64,000 nt of DNA. Source: Flectonema sp. DT1601. Taxonomy: Eukaryota; Euglenozoa; Diplonemea; Diplonemida; Diplonemidae. The notes below the pieces were generated by a model. The model made no database searches. It saw only the letters and a list, made by a program, of their open reading frames with translations, and was not told the DNA's origin. The stretch covers positions 186,001-250,000 of the forward strand of contig OZ025848.1 in the NCBI GenBank assembly GCA_964019425.1. The letters run 5' to 3'. The translations under genes were made by a program, and so were the position numbers. Positions 21,566 through 32,873 of this stretch are shown piece by piece (position 1 is the stretch's first letter; each line of letters begins with the position of its first letter).

Positions 21566-23863
21566 TCAGAAATTATCTCCACGGGCATCCTTTACTTCGA
21601 TTTCTTTTGACGGTTTCCCGATATCAGACTCCCAAGGGTAGTCAGCAGCTCTCAACCCTGTCATCAAATACTCTTTTAATAACTCAGATCGCAACTGATG
21701 AACTACGATAGTAGTATCAAATGCGTCTATTTCACTAACAGGACGAACAAGACCAGAAAGTGAATCATCCGTATACGGTTCAGGAGCTGCAGGTGTACTC
21801 GCAATCAGAGCGAAGATACGAAGTTTTGTAATCAGGTTAACTATTAAATTACAGAGATCAGCACAGGGACCCATAGCAGCAATAAATCGCTGACGATGAG
21901 TTCCGACGTGTCCATGTAACAGCGGACCTGTTGCAAGAGCAACCCCTACTTCATTAGGACAGCGTAAGAAGAAACTATCAACAGATTTACGAGTCATTCC
22001 AACAAACTTCATAGCATACTGAACGTGAGTAACGCACTTCTTTGACGCATTCCAGACAGATGTCAGGGCAGCTGACGTTAGTGAAGTAATAACTGCTTCA
22101 CATCTCTCAGCATTGTCTATAAGCATAGCGACCAGATCATTAATTCTATTATGATCCGCTGTATTCGTATGTCGTAGTACATCAGAACCCAACAAAACAA
22201 TAGCAACCGTACTACTGGAACTTGTGGATAATTTCATCTGCAGGTTTATTTGAGCAGATCGAACAGATGCACTAGTGTTTTGTGAATCAGAGCTTCGACG
22301 TCTGTGGAGGACTTCTAATGAAATTATGCTGGCGAGCTCATCATCTGACTCTGCGGGTCGATCATGATGTCTGTTTGAGAACTGTTCAGGGTATAAAAAG
22401 TAAACAGAACTACATTCTGTGAATCCTCGAAGTTCAATACCTGTTTCGTATGTCTGATATACTTTACAACTCAGAGATTCAAATCCTCCAAGTGAATGAA
22501 CGTTTTCAACAGAAGCGACAGTCACGGCTGTTGATCCTCCTGTCGCACATCCTTCGATTCGAGCTGCCATATTTACTGTCGTTCCAAAATAATCAACTCT
22601 TCCTGTTAACTTATTCGATTCTAGTTGTACTTGTCCCGTATGAATTCCAATACGAACTCTCAGACCGCAGTACATCTGTGGAACACTTCTACTTGCAGGT
22701 ACTAGGTCTAAGTCGGTTGGCCAAGTTGCGCTGTACAGTCCTGACTGGACACCCATTGCAAAGTTTATACCGTCGATCGATGTATCAAATGCCATCATAA
22801 AACTGTCACCGATAGTCTTTACTTCGTAACCGTTATATAAAGATGAGACTTGTCTTATGATGTTGTTGTGAGTCTTGAGGGCGTCACGCATTCCGGCACA
22901 ACATTGCCAAATTACTGTGCTTGACTGAATATCAGTAAAGACGATAGTTGCGATGTTGGTACCCTCTCCAGGAGGTGTCATTCTTGGAGGTACCAGAGAA
23001 CGTGGAGATTCGCTTGTTTCAAACAACGCATCAGGAAGGTATGGTCTGTATTCTCTTAAATTGTCGAGTAGCCTGACTAACGCTATCCTCAAGGCTGGTT
23101 CAATCGCATGTCCTTGAAGGTCAAGAAGAGAATCTGCCACTGGCAAGTCGAAACCTGCCAATGCGGTTGCTATACCTTCAGCAATTTCAATGCTTTTTTC
23201 AGTCTCATCCTGTCGTTTTCTTATTTCAATTGTAAAAGATAGTGTCATTTGATAATCTAACCAATAGACTGCCAAGGCAAAACTTGTTCTTTCAAACCCT
23301 TGTCGAATACTTGCACATGGAGGATTTCCACAACTTGTGCAATAGTCACTCAGACAGAAGACAGTCGGATCATCGTCGATGTCTCTGAGAGAAGCCATTA
23401 GGGAAAATAGATCAAAACCTTGAACGAAAAAAAGAAAACTAGTCCAAATTATGAAACAGTAAATCTGAAAATGAATCAACTTCGTAGGCAGTCGGAGCAT
23501 TAAACATGCGTCGATTATCAATAAGAATAGCGGCCATGCGAATGTTCCTGTCGATGTTTTGTACAGATCAGCAAGCATTACAAGACCTGTATTAAACAAT
23601 ACAAATCCAGTCACAGTTTCCTGTGTCAGTTTCTTTGTAAATAACAGCCTGGCCAACAAGATTGCGGAAACAGTCATCTCACTCGCTGTTATGATGACCA
23701 TCATTCGTTTGCCATCGAAAATAGTAAAAACTAACGCGAAAACAATAAGACCAGAATACGTAAGCAGCATCATTCTCTTCGTTGCCCTCGCCCAAAGTGT
23801 ATCATCTGGTAAGCAGATGAAATCCAGAAGTCGAGCACACGTCTTTTTCACGAATGTAATCAT
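21566..23863 (-). CDS. membrane class III adenylate/guanylate cyclase
   Basis: A 765-residue protein. The N-terminal 230 residues hold about five or six membrane segments plus a short Cys-rich loop (CLSDYCTSCGNPPC). A class III cyclase domain follows (about 305-455). It has FTDIQSST (metal Asp about 311), YEVKTIGDSFM (second metal Asp about 353), GIHTG and DYFGTTVNMAARIE. The two metal-binding aspartates are correctly spaced, so it should make cAMP or cGMP. The C-terminal part (about 545-690) resembles a second, degenerate cyclase domain (GVALATGPLLHGHVG...) without these metal sites, suggesting a built-in active/inactive pair. The catalytic sequence is closest in feel to fungal and kinetoplastid cyclases. 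An acceptor-like TTTCACAG lies about 20 nt before the start, and an A run directly abuts the ATG. Confidence 0.9.
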   Translation of the reverse strand: MITFVKKTCARLLDFICLPDDTLWARATKRMMLLTYSGLIVFALVFTIFDGKRMMVIITASEMTVSAILLARLLFTKKLTQETVTGFVLFNTGLVMLADLYKTSTGTFAWPLFLLIIDACLMLRLPTKLIHFQIYCFIIWTSFLFFVQGFDLFSLMASLRDIDDDPTVFCLSDYCTSCGNPPCASIRQGFERTSFALAVYWLDYQMTLSFTIEIRKRQDETEKSIEIAEGIATALAGFDLPVADSLLDLQGHAIEPALRIALVRLLDNLREYRPYLPDALFETSESPRSLVPPRMTPPGEGTNIATIVFTDIQSSTVIWQCCAGMRDALKTHNNIIRQVSSLYNGYEVKTIGDSFMMAFDTSIDGINFAMGVQSGLYSATWPTDLDLVPASRSVPQMYCGLRVRIGIHTGQVQLESNKLTGRVDYFGTTVNMAARIEGCATGGSTAVTVASVENVHSLGGFESLSCKVYQTYETGIELRGFTECSSVYFLYPEQFSNRHHDRPAESDDELASIISLEVLHRRRSSDSQNTSASVRSAQINLQMKLSTSSSSTVAIVLLGSDVLRHTNTADHNRINDLVAMLIDNAERCEAVITSLTSAALTSVWNASKKCVTHVQYAMKFVGMTRKSVDSFFLRCPNEVGVALATGPLLHGHVGTHRQRFIAAMGPCADLCNLIVNLITKLRIFALIASTPAAPEPYTDDSLSGLVRPVSEIDAFDTTIVVHQLRSELLKEYLMTGLRAADYPWESDIGKPSKEIEVKDARGDNF

Positions 23864-24083
23864 TTTTTTTTTTTTCGCTGCAGCTGTGAAACAGAGAAAT
23901 TGAAGAAAAACAAAATTGCAGAAGAAAAAAAGAAGAAAAAAAAAATCCCATCACGGGATTCCCAATTTGCAGTTAAGTCTTTTTTTACCGACAATATTTT
24001 TTATAAAAAAAACAGCAACTAATACACAACAAGATCAGTACCAGAGTATATATCACTTTCTTATTAGGAGGGTGATAAGAACG

Positions 24084-24724
24084 TTAAGATCGAATGTCTT
24101 CTTAGATAATGACTTATAAGGTAAGTACTCAGACCAGTACAGTCAGATGGGTAATTACTACTTACGAGTTGACGTGGATGGTGGATCTTTCTTAGGACGC
24201 TTGACATTATCAGTCAAATCCTCTTCGGTGGTGATATATTTAATTTTAGCGAGAGCAATGGTGGACATATCGTGTAGTTGTGATAAATGTGATTTCAAGG
24301 ACTGAAGCTCAATTTCTGCTGAAGCAGCCTCAGCTTTCCTAGACTCAGCAGTCGCTCTTTGTTGAGCTTTGTCTTCCTCTGTTGGTAGCTGAGGACCTGA
24401 TTCAATTTCTGTAAGCAGACTGTTACACTTTGCCATGCATTCCTCAGTGATGGCATATTTTTCAATCTCTTTCTTTAATTTGTCACATTCTCTTCCAACT
24501 TCTTTTAATTTCTTTTTACCGTCGCTGTGTTTTTCTTGAACCTTTGCAGTGTCTCCTTTCACAGCTGCTATTCCTAATGGAATTAATTGGCATTCACTCT
24601 TTAACTCATCTACTTCTGTTGAGATAACTTCAATTGCGTCGTTAACAAGTGAAACATTCTTATCAGTCAGAGCAGCAAGTAGACTGTAGTGCGCTCCAAC
24701 TAAGTCGTTGAGTTGTATGGCCAT
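24084..24724 (-). CDS. small coiled-coil protein, unknown (probably 2 exons)
   Basis: Exon 1 (24166-24724) encodes about 186 residues, mostly one coiled coil (about 45-165) rich in K, E and A with a middle ECDKLKKEIEK segment. A near-perfect donor GTAAGT follows in phase 1. A 65-nt intron ending CTAAG would join a short last exon (24084-24100) adding a few residues. Without splicing the frame simply ends a little later with TSTRK. The size and layout recall small kinetochore or cilium coiled-coil subunits, but no family motif is visible. A run of A directly precedes the ATG, with an acceptor-like CAAGCAG ending at 24748. Confidence 0.7.
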
Positions 24725-25203
24725 TTTTTTTTTTTTTTTTGAAATTACTGCTTGGTAAGAAAACGGTAATTCGAAAACGAAGGATTGGTCAGCTAGAAAA
24801 AGCTACTCTTAAATGTGTGGTAGGTCCTTGTCAGGGGGGTGAAAAGTTTTTTTATAAACATAGGAATCGTCATCACGCAAAACTCATCACAATAATAATA
24901 AGATCTAATCGAAGTCAAAACTAATTTACATAAAGTACAGGAAAGGGGGAGGGAGGAGGGAGCAGTTTAAGACGACATAAAACGAAGGCAGAGTTTTTCA
25001 TAGAAACCCGACCCCCTCCCCCCTCCCTACATTCGAACATTCAGCAACCCTATTGTACGTTGGGGTTGTCATTTCCTTTCCCGAAAAATTAATTTCGGGA
25101 GAAAAGACAGTAAGTTGATTGCTGTTGTTTTTTTTTCTTTTTTTTTTTACAAAAAATTGAATCTTTGTTGAAAATATTCTCAACATTACTTTAGGTCATC
25201 ATT
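24725..25203. other. spacer, AT-rich
   Basis: About 480 nt. It includes the T run over the start of the coiled-coil gene and a C-rich stretch at 25011-25026. No gene or RNA recognised. Confidence 0.5.
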
Positions 25204-27621
25204 CTACACTACTTGAGATTGAGAACCACTGACGCAGAGTTTACAAACAGGTAGGAGAGTCTGACCAGAAAACCCAATTTGAGGAAGTGGCATTTGCTCG
25301 CTGCAGCAATCAGAGCAACAAACTCTACCACAAGCCCTGCAATTTGGAGTCTTAAAAGGAGGTACTTTAGAGATGTCAATCTTACAGGCAAAGCAATACC
25401 TAGACACAACAAGTTCACGTGATGATGGCTGCCAGACATCAGTCCCACAACTTGTGCATCTCCATCTGTGAGGGACACCTTTCCACCATAATTTACACTT
25501 CTGACATGAAGCAGGGTACAGTCGATCTTCCCAATCGGGTCCTAGGACTTTTTTTCGGTATTTGTTTTGTTTATCCTTAGCAAGTCTTTCTTCCAAGTCC
25601 CAAACAGATTCCTTACTCTTCACGTTTATGTAATATGAACGAGGTGGATTCTTTCGATTGTCAGTTTTTTTTCTCCAATGACGAGTGAGTGCTTTGTGTA
25701 AAAGTAATTTCATGTCAATTGGTGGAGAAAACGACGGAATTGTTGGAACACCTGATAAGGCAACTGGAGGCTTGCAAATCAAATTAGCTCCCTCTTTACT
25801 CTGACAAGTTACGAGTGATTGTTCTGGAGGAGTTTGAGATGAGTTCCCACCAATAACATATTTCTGATGTTGTTTTTGCCAAGCGATTAGCTGTGATTCA
25901 TTATTAAGAAGTCGTTTCCATTCTGTTGTTTCATCACGAGTCAAGGCTAATCTATCAGTTTCCTCTTTGTGAGAAAGTTCTAAGTTAGCTGTCTGTTTGT
26001 CATAAAGGTTCTTTATGTCTCTACCAGCCCTTCTCATTGTTTTTATAACTAAATGTCGAGCACCACTTTCAGAACAGTTGAGCAATCCCAACTGATGTAC
26101 TCTCATTAGGAGTTCACTATCTTCTTGTTGTAGATCTGATATTGTCGTTCTCTCACCAGACTCTCTTCTGTCTAATAGTTTTTGTTTGTCTTCTTCGCTG
26201 AATGTTCGACTGACGCGTCGATTTCTGTTGTAGTCTGATGGTTGTCTTTGTGAGTTTGGAGATCCGAATCTATTACGCAACGATGTTCTAACTTCCCTTG
26301 GTGATTTACTTCCAGTACTTGCTACAGGACTACCAGTCGTATCAAGTAACTGTCTGCTGTATGATGTGAATGAAGTGTTTTCTGGAGTATCTCTCGGTGA
26401 CAGATCCATCGATACAACAGTCGGTGCTAACGTAGGTTTGGCTGTGTAGGCTCGGTCACGAAGTTGTAGTGGTGGTATTAGCAATTGCGAACTATCATTG
26501 TCTCCACTAAAGTTACTAGTCTTTGACAGCTGTGGACTTAACGATCGTTGTCGGAGACGTTGTTTAGACATGTGAGAAATACTTGCAGTTCTAGTAGGAC
26601 TTTGTAAATTAGTATTCAACTCAGCAACAACTGTATTAGTAGAAGCATCACATCTGTCACCCTTACCAGGTGATGATATCAAACTTGATGAGCTATCGAA
26701 GGTATCGTCGACCCATTCTTCAGCTGTCTCACTGACACCGTCGTCACTTGGAGTGAATTCTTGCGGCACGGTTAATATTTGATCTTCAAGCTGTCTCTTT
26801 GTTATCCTTTCAATCTCTTTAGTGTGTTGATATAAACTACTTCTATACGATGTTGTTCTAGTTGGATATCTCTGAGAACCAACAGAACTATTTACAGTTC
26901 GATTCCCTCCCCGAGAAATTTTCTTCGACAACATCAAAGGTGATGGTTGCGTCGCATACGTCACACTGAGATCGAATATTTCAGGTGACTGTGGGGATGT
27001 AGTTGCTAAATATCCAGGTGTAGATGTTGGAGGATTTCTCATTGAGCTCTCTAGAGGTGATAAGGCAGAACTTGGAACTGTTTTCACATTCACATCAGAT
27101 ACTACAGAACTGATAGAAACTGACAACTTTTGATTTGATTTACTACTTTCTTCAACTCCGTGGTGTTGACTTCTTTGTGAGAGACTGGAACGACAAAATA
27201 CCTTCGAAGAATGACTCGGAGACACAACTGGTGATATGGCTTGAGACGTACTTGGAGACACTATCTGAACTGCTAACGGAGACGGAGAAGCATGAGCTGG
27301 TGTTACAGCCACTGAGGTACCCAATACGGGTGGAGATTTACTCATTGAAACATCAGCAATCTTACTGCTGGTATCACTGCTGGCTGGCGATGTTCCAACC
27401 GTGTAGTCCGATGGACTTCCCTCATGAGAATCTCTTATTGTCTCCTCAGTCATTATCGTGTTTATTATACTTTTTACTTTATTACTTTTCATGATTCTTC
27501 CCATTACTCTTTCTGCGTCATTTAGTTTCTCAATTATAAGAGAGATGCGTTCCTTACTCTGAACTATGTCTCTGTTTTGACCTTCAAGAAGACCTGTCAG
27601 TCCGCCAAGGGCGGCATTCAT
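25204..27621 (-). CDS. WW plus FYVE-like zinc-finger protein
   Basis: An 805-residue protein. A short N-terminal helix leads into about 450 Ser/Thr/Pro-rich residues likely to be disordered, then a helical region (about 455-580). Near 655-700 is a WW-like module (HW...PRSYYINVKSKESVWDLEERL). It is followed by CxxC pairs (CQKCKLWW, CTSCGTDVW) and a FYVE-like double zinc site (about 735-790: CFAC, CRACGRVCCSDCCS, CKLC). The basic RRHHC patch that binds PI3P in true FYVE domains is replaced by FKTPNCRACG, so endosomal lipid binding is doubtful and a protein-binding finger is as likely. An in-frame TAA lies just upstream of the ATG and an acceptor-like CTTGACAG ends at 27648, so the start is well supported. 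Confidence 0.85.
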   Translation of the reverse strand: MNAALGGLTGLLEGQNRDIVQSKERISLIIEKLNDAERVMGRIMKSNKVKSIINTIMTEETIRDSHEGSPSDYTVGTSPASSDTSSKIADVSMSKSPPVLGTSVAVTPAHASPSPLAVQIVSPSTSQAISPVVSPSHSSKVFCRSSLSQRSQHHGVEESSKSNQKLSVSISSVVSDVNVKTVPSSALSPLESSMRNPPTSTPGYLATTSPQSPEIFDLSVTYATQPSPLMLSKKISRGGNRTVNSSVGSQRYPTRTTSYRSSLYQHTKEIERITKRQLEDQILTVPQEFTPSDDGVSETAEEWVDDTFDSSSSLISSPGKGDRCDASTNTVVAELNTNLQSPTRTASISHMSKQRLRQRSLSPQLSKTSNFSGDNDSSQLLIPPLQLRDRAYTAKPTLAPTVVSMDLSPRDTPENTSFTSYSRQLLDTTGSPVASTGSKSPREVRTSLRNRFGSPNSQRQPSDYNRNRRVSRTFSEEDKQKLLDRRESGERTTISDLQQEDSELLMRVHQLGLLNCSESGARHLVIKTMRRAGRDIKNLYDKQTANLELSHKEETDRLALTRDETTEWKRLLNNESQLIAWQKQHQKYVIGGNSSQTPPEQSLVTCQSKEGANLICKPPVALSGVPTIPSFSPPIDMKLLLHKALTRHWRKKTDNRKNPPRSYYINVKSKESVWDLEERLAKDKQNKYRKKVLGPDWEDRLYPASCQKCKLWWKGVPHRWRCTSCGTDVWQPSSRELVVSRYCFACKIDISKVPPFKTPNCRACGRVCCSDCCSEQMPLPQIGFSGQTLLPVCKLCVSGSQSQVV

Positions 27622-28559
27622 CTTTTAGTTTACTTTGCGGCAGATGCCTGTCAAGAAAAATAATTTGATAGTTCGAAAACACAGTACTGATAACATTCAT
27701 ATTACATCAGTTGATCTTTGCAGAAGGTCCACCTACCGCACGTAGGAGTGGCAATAATAGCACTTAACGGTGGATGTCTTGAGTCTGTGATCGATGAAGA
27801 CCGTTTACGTGTAATGAGAAATCAAAAATAATTGCAATCAGTAAAATACCAGACAAAACAAGGCAGCAGGAAAGGCACAAAAAAAAAAAAACTGAAATCG
27901 CAGTCTGAGCGATAGGCTAGGGTAAATAGATACTTTTTTTTCTTCTCAAAAGGCCTAACGCACTGAAAGAAAAACTAAAAGAACTGGGATCTGTAACAGT
28001 CATTCATACCCTGTGTGAAGGTAACTGTAAATAGTCATTCGGTTGGAGTGACTGTTGGAGTGACTATGACAATATAAAAACGAAAGAAAAAGGTGTCCGA
28101 AGCGAGCATTGAACATGCATATACTTCACAACGTAACAAAGCCTAAAAAACAAAAAAATGAAAGTCGCAACCCGCATACGGTCAACAGCAAGAAAAAACG
28201 AAGAAGATACCGTTGCCGAACCTTCACAATCTGCCCTCTTAAATATAAAACAAAATGCATTACCTTGTTTGGGGGCGACGACTCCATTGCAGAGGGACGT
28301 ATCGAACAGAAAGATTCCTTTTCGGAAAGTGGCAATTGGAAAAATCAAATTTAAGCATTGTCTTCATCATTCAATAGAACAGTGTAAGATATTCAGTTGA
28401 AGAGAAGTAAAAGAGAGAGATAGAGAGATCATTACATTTCAAACAGACTCCAAAGTACAACGATAACCCTGTACGTTGGTATTCATTACATCGCAATTAT
28501 CCACTACGATGAGTGTAAGTGAAGGTGGAAAAAAAAAAAAAGTTGTTTTATATAAATAT
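27622..28559. other. spacer, 0.9 kb
   Basis: Contains a short direct repeat (GTTGGAGTGACT twice at about 28045-28068) and overlapping frames on both strands near 28064-28400 with no recognisable domain. I treat those as chance. It holds the leader of the WW/FYVE-like gene and the 3' flank of the kinesin gene. Confidence 0.5.
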
Positions 28560-30770
28560 TTAAAAAGGCAAGCTCCTCACTCTCTGATCCCTCGACATAA
28601 AACCAACAGAAGAAATCTGTCGGGATACCTGTCTTGGTCGTTGGGACGAGTTCTGAGACCTCGAATGTGAAGAACTTCGAGTTCTGGGCAGATCTCGCCG
28701 TTGCCTCTCAACAACATCATCATTAGTGAAAACCAACGGGTACTTGACTGTGATGTCTGCAAGTTCCGAACAAGAAGAGAACTTTATGATCAATGCCTTA
28801 AGCCTACATAATTCAGCTAACTGCAATTTCAGATACAAATCTGCGTGGTCAGCTGATGGAAGTTCTTTAAATCGAAGTTTTTCATTCACCTCCTCAGTAT
28901 CAGGCAGGTGGGTAGTGGCTGCTTCTCTAAAAGCTCTCCAAGCTGCTGGATTAAACTTAATCATTGCTAGCTTACCAATACTGGTACCCTTTTTAGGGTA
29001 AAGTGTTCGTTGTTCTTTATCTTTTGATAATTCGTGATGTGTTGTAATCCTCCGAAGTATCTTTTTCAACATCGCTTCATAGGCAGTGATACCACAACGC
29101 TCAATCGGATCTCTTCCTCTTACGTGCATGGCATTGTGTGCAAATCGAAGTGTGTTTCCCGTAAAATGACAAAACTCAGCTGACGGGTTTACAGTAGCCA
29201 GGACATACGTTCGAGAACCCCCACCGAGACTGTCTTGTAAAAAACAAGTCAAGAGTGACTCACGTGCGGGGACAAACTTATCTCCGACAGTAGATTTATT
29301 TTCATTAGCTAACATGTGAATAACTCTTCCTAAAGATAGAAGTGATAAGTTCACTGATCGACCTTCCTGAAATCTTTGAGTCGAAGGACCCTTTCCACTA
29401 CCGTGCAGGACCGCTGCTGGTTCTGAACCTGCCAAGTCTACGAGGTGTAGTTTGTTGTACCAACCACTGCTTTCAGATACTACTGTCAGTGTGAGTACAG
29501 TGTGTGCTCTGCTTGATACCTGTTTTATATTATGGTAGTGTTAAAGAAATAGTGCACTGGTACGTCACAATAGAAACCATACCTCATTCAGTTTTGTCGA
29601 TGCGCAAGACCTCCTGGTATTTCCTTCAGAGACGAGAGAGATCAGCTGGTCGTATGTTTCAATTTCAAATTTTGAAATTTCATTAAAAAAAGTTTGACCA
29701 GTCGGAGTCTGTTGAACTTGCATAGCAACGTGATTAGAATTCTCAACCAACAGATCCTTAACTTTCTCACAGTAAATCTCAAAGTATTCCGCCACAACAC
29801 GAGCAGGTGACCCCTTCTCATCGGAGTGACGAGTAAGGCAGCGAAAAATGTTATAAGGTGAAGAATCACCCAGAAGTGCATGACATACTTGAGGTATTAA
29901 TCCAGGGTTATGCGAGGACCCCATCATAGAGTGTGTCTTTCCCGACCCAGTCATTCCATACGCAAATAAACAACAAGAACTACCACCGCTAAAGTCGTCT
30001 ACGAGCATCCTTCCAAACGACTGATAAATGTCATCCTGACAACTGTTTCTATCAAATACATCATCGCACAGGTATGACGTCTCTCGTGATGGACTCTTTA
30101 AAGTAACTTGCGTGCGAATCTTATGCAAAGGACGATCACTTGTGGTGTTACCACACCTTCTGATTAGTTCATTCTCAAAGACTTCTTCTTCATATTGAGG
30201 AACTAGAAGAGTGTTTCTAATCATTGTGAACTTTATTATTTTCTTATTAGATAATTCCGAATCACGAATAACAACACCAGTATGCCAGACTAAAGCTAAG
30301 TCTGGTGTTGGAGCTCTGATGTACTCTCCAGAAGGATCGATTGCCTCATCGATTAGGTCTCGTTGTTTTCGTGCTGTCTTTCTAACGAGGACTTTGTCTC
30401 CAGGGAGGAAGGTAGTGGAGGAGAGGTTTCGGGTTCCGTCCTTTCCAATCTTACAGTTCACACAATACTTTCCTGACTTTAACGAAGTGCAAGGATCTGA
30501 AGTCGGAGGTCGTATTCTCACTGCTACATGAATTCTGTGGCTGTTGTCTTCATTCACAAGCTTCATCAATCCTCTTTGCGCTCTCACTTTCAACGGTTCT
30601 GCTCTGCAGTACGGACACTTACGTAGTTGTCTGGCATCACCTTCACAGAGAACATTCTTACAACATCTTGTATGAACTGCTCGTTTTGCTTCTTCTAAAC
30701 ATATTCCACATGTTAGGTCTTCGTTCGGTATCTGTCTAGTACCATTTACGTGTGATACAGAGACTTGCAT
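28560..30770 (-). CDS. kinesin motor with N-terminal RING-like finger (2 exons)
   Basis: Exon 1 is 29583-30770 and exon 2 is 28560-29519, with a 63-nt intron (GTATGG...AAACAG, phase 0). The product is about 715 residues. Residues about 22-62 form a RING-like finger (CGIC, RCCKNVLC, CPYC). The kinesin motor begins near 78 (HVAVRIRPP) and has the P-loop GMTGSGKTHSMMG (about 270), switch I VSSRAH made across the splice junction, switch II DLAGSE and QDSLGGGSRT. Between the first motor strand and the P-loop is an insert of roughly 80-100 residues beginning GDKVLVRK, which looks like a small beta-rich (Tudor or SH3-like) module. After the motor there is only a short Ser/Arg-rich tail and no long coiled coil. 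It is probably a microtubule motor or regulator with ubiquitin-related binding. An acceptor-like CTTCACAG ends at 30797. Confidence 0.92.
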
Positions 30771-31013
30771 TTTTTATGTTACTTTTTCATTGCAAACTGT
30801 GAAGTTAAAAAGAATAGTTGTTGATGCACAAAAAAAAAAAACTTTTTTTTAATAAACCTTTTCTGCCCCTACAGACTAGTTTCTGGTCAAAGAATTAGAG
30901 CTTTAGGCAGGTTTTTTAACACAAATAATGAAAAAAGGGGGGAAAAAAAAAAAATTCATTCTTAAACTAAAAATCCATCCGCGTGTACATTGCCCTAAGA
31001 AGCCAAAAAAAAG

Positions 31014-31075
31014 TCACCGTGAGACTCTCTCACCGACTACCTAAACCCACCTACTGCGAGAGCAGACAGTGTTAG
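31014..31075. repeat. dispersed repeat R2, copy 1
   Basis: The segment CCGACTACCTAAACCCACC...GAGCAGACAGTGT recurs with few differences at 59038-59079. The preceding CCGTGAGACTCTC also occurs in repeat R1 at 45740 and 58990. Confidence 0.75.
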
Positions 31076-31486
31076 AGACGGCAGATAATGCCGAATTTTC
31101 GTCAAAGAAGAGCATGTGAATCAGTAATCTAGATGCAACTATAAATAAGGGTAATTCATGAATACAATGCACTTCTGACAAATCATATGTTTTTTTTTTT
31201 TTTTTTTTTTTTGAAATCAGGAAAAATAAAAAAAATATATTAAAAAAAAAAAAAAAAAAGGTAACAGAATGAAACTCGGAAGTAGAACTTACCAGCTCCA
31301 CTCCAATCAAAAAAAAGGGGAAACTCTGATACAGTTTTCTTTTTTTTTTTTTTTTTTTTTTTTTTTGTTTGGAAAAACTAAACAAAAACAAAAAGACAAA
31401 TATATTTTTTCAAAAAAGAATCGGCAAACTTCACTTTTTACTTACTCACTCACACTTTTTTTTTTGTTTGTGCGCAACCGGTAGAA

Positions 31487-31560
31487 AATCCTAATAAAGG
31501 AATAGGTTAGTTACGCTGCCACAATTCTCTTTCTACCGAACAATGGGTTTGTAGGTACAA
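31487..31560. repeat. dispersed repeat R3, copy 1
   Basis: Starts AATCCTAATAAAGGAATAGG and matches 58788-58864 along about 70 nt with scattered substitutions and a small indel. Confidence 0.8.
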
Positions 31561-31962
31561 AAAAAAAAAAAAAATCCACACATTGTTTTTTTATCACACA
31601 TCACAGATAAAAAACATATTCAATAAAAGAAAAAAAAAAGGGTATCGAAGTCGAGTAACAGCAATGCAAAAAAGATTATTCAGTGGAATAGCGTGGACAA
31701 TATAGATAGATTGCGTACTGTGCATCGCTCATCAGGTTAACTCCAATAAAGCTACGACGCAAACAGCAGCGTGATTAGACCTTATTAAGATTGTTATATA
31801 TAGCTTCGTTGGATATAACTACTTCACTTCTATTAGTCGCAGCTCAGGGAAAAAAAAAAAAAAAAAAAACGGACATGACGTCCTTTAATTCAGTTTATGA
31901 AGAAAAAGAAATACCATTATTTTAATTTAACTACACAACGTAACAAAAAGTTTACCTTTTCT

Positions 31963-31994
<32 letters not shown>

Positions 31995-32873
31995 GAAAAA
32001 GATCGGGTCATGATTTGCTCAGGTTTTTAAATCGATTAACGATTCTAACGTAACCTCAAAGGGAATATAAGAAAAAAAAAAAACAGAAATTATGATAAAA
32101 AACAATTTTGTTTTTTTACAACCACAACACGGTCCGCGACCCAGAGCCAGTAATAATCCAGAAAAGAAACGAAAAAAAAAAAAGAAAAGAAAAAAATGGA
32201 TCTCCCACGGCAGCAGGAGAATAGAGGAAGGGAAATCACTTGCCCGGTAGCACACCACAAGTAGATCCATGTGGTAAAACCTTGCTATTTTTTATCCTAA
32301 TTACTTGTCGTCGTCGTTTAACCTCGAGGTATAAGGATTTCAAAAAAAAAAAAAAAATAGGTTTGGTTTTTTTCAAAAAAATATTAAATCTTAAAAAAAG
32401 TGGGTTGTCAATCGAGAAAAAAAAAAGGGAAATAAAACTAATGAAAATAAGAGAAAAAAAAAGGGAAATTAGTAAAAAATTATAAAACAATTTTTTTTTT
32501 ATATTCTCATAGAGAATCCAAAAGTGAGACAATATAATCAGCAATAGGAGGGGGGGGGTTGCTCGTAAAAGAAAACGGTTATTTAATAACCACCCAAGAC
32601 ATACGAAGACCTTACACGGTTCTACTGTCCAGTACATGCAACCCTCTAAAAATATCACTCACCCGGACTCGAACTCAAACTCGAAAAAAAAACACCTCGC
32701 TTGTCACAAGCGGGATTGCTATGATAATTTGAATTAAAAAAAACGAAAAGTGAAGTTTTTCAGTGGATCTCCCAATCAAAACTCTGGGAGGGAGAAAGAC
32801 GGAAAAGAAAGGGGGAGGGAGAAACGAAATTAGAACAATAATAATAATAAACAACCAAATAAACGTGTAAAAA

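Larger units (their letters stand above)
30771..32873. other. 2.1-kb spacer with dispersed repeats
   Basis: Homopolymer-rich. It contains two repeat segments shared with the 58.8-59.1 kb spacer (31014-31075 and 31487-31560), a hairpin CGGCA/TGCCG at 31079-31093, and a degenerate tRNA T-arm-like sequence near 32665. No protein gene recognised. Confidence 0.55.

Noticed and set aside
28064-28400. Four overlapping frames on both strands
   Set aside because: No domain, no splice or start context, and mutual overlap; treated as chance.
32655-32730. tRNA gene on the minus strand
   Set aside because: Five acceptor-end bases can pair over 72 nt, but there is no D arm or proper anticodon loop, and the T stem is unpaired.
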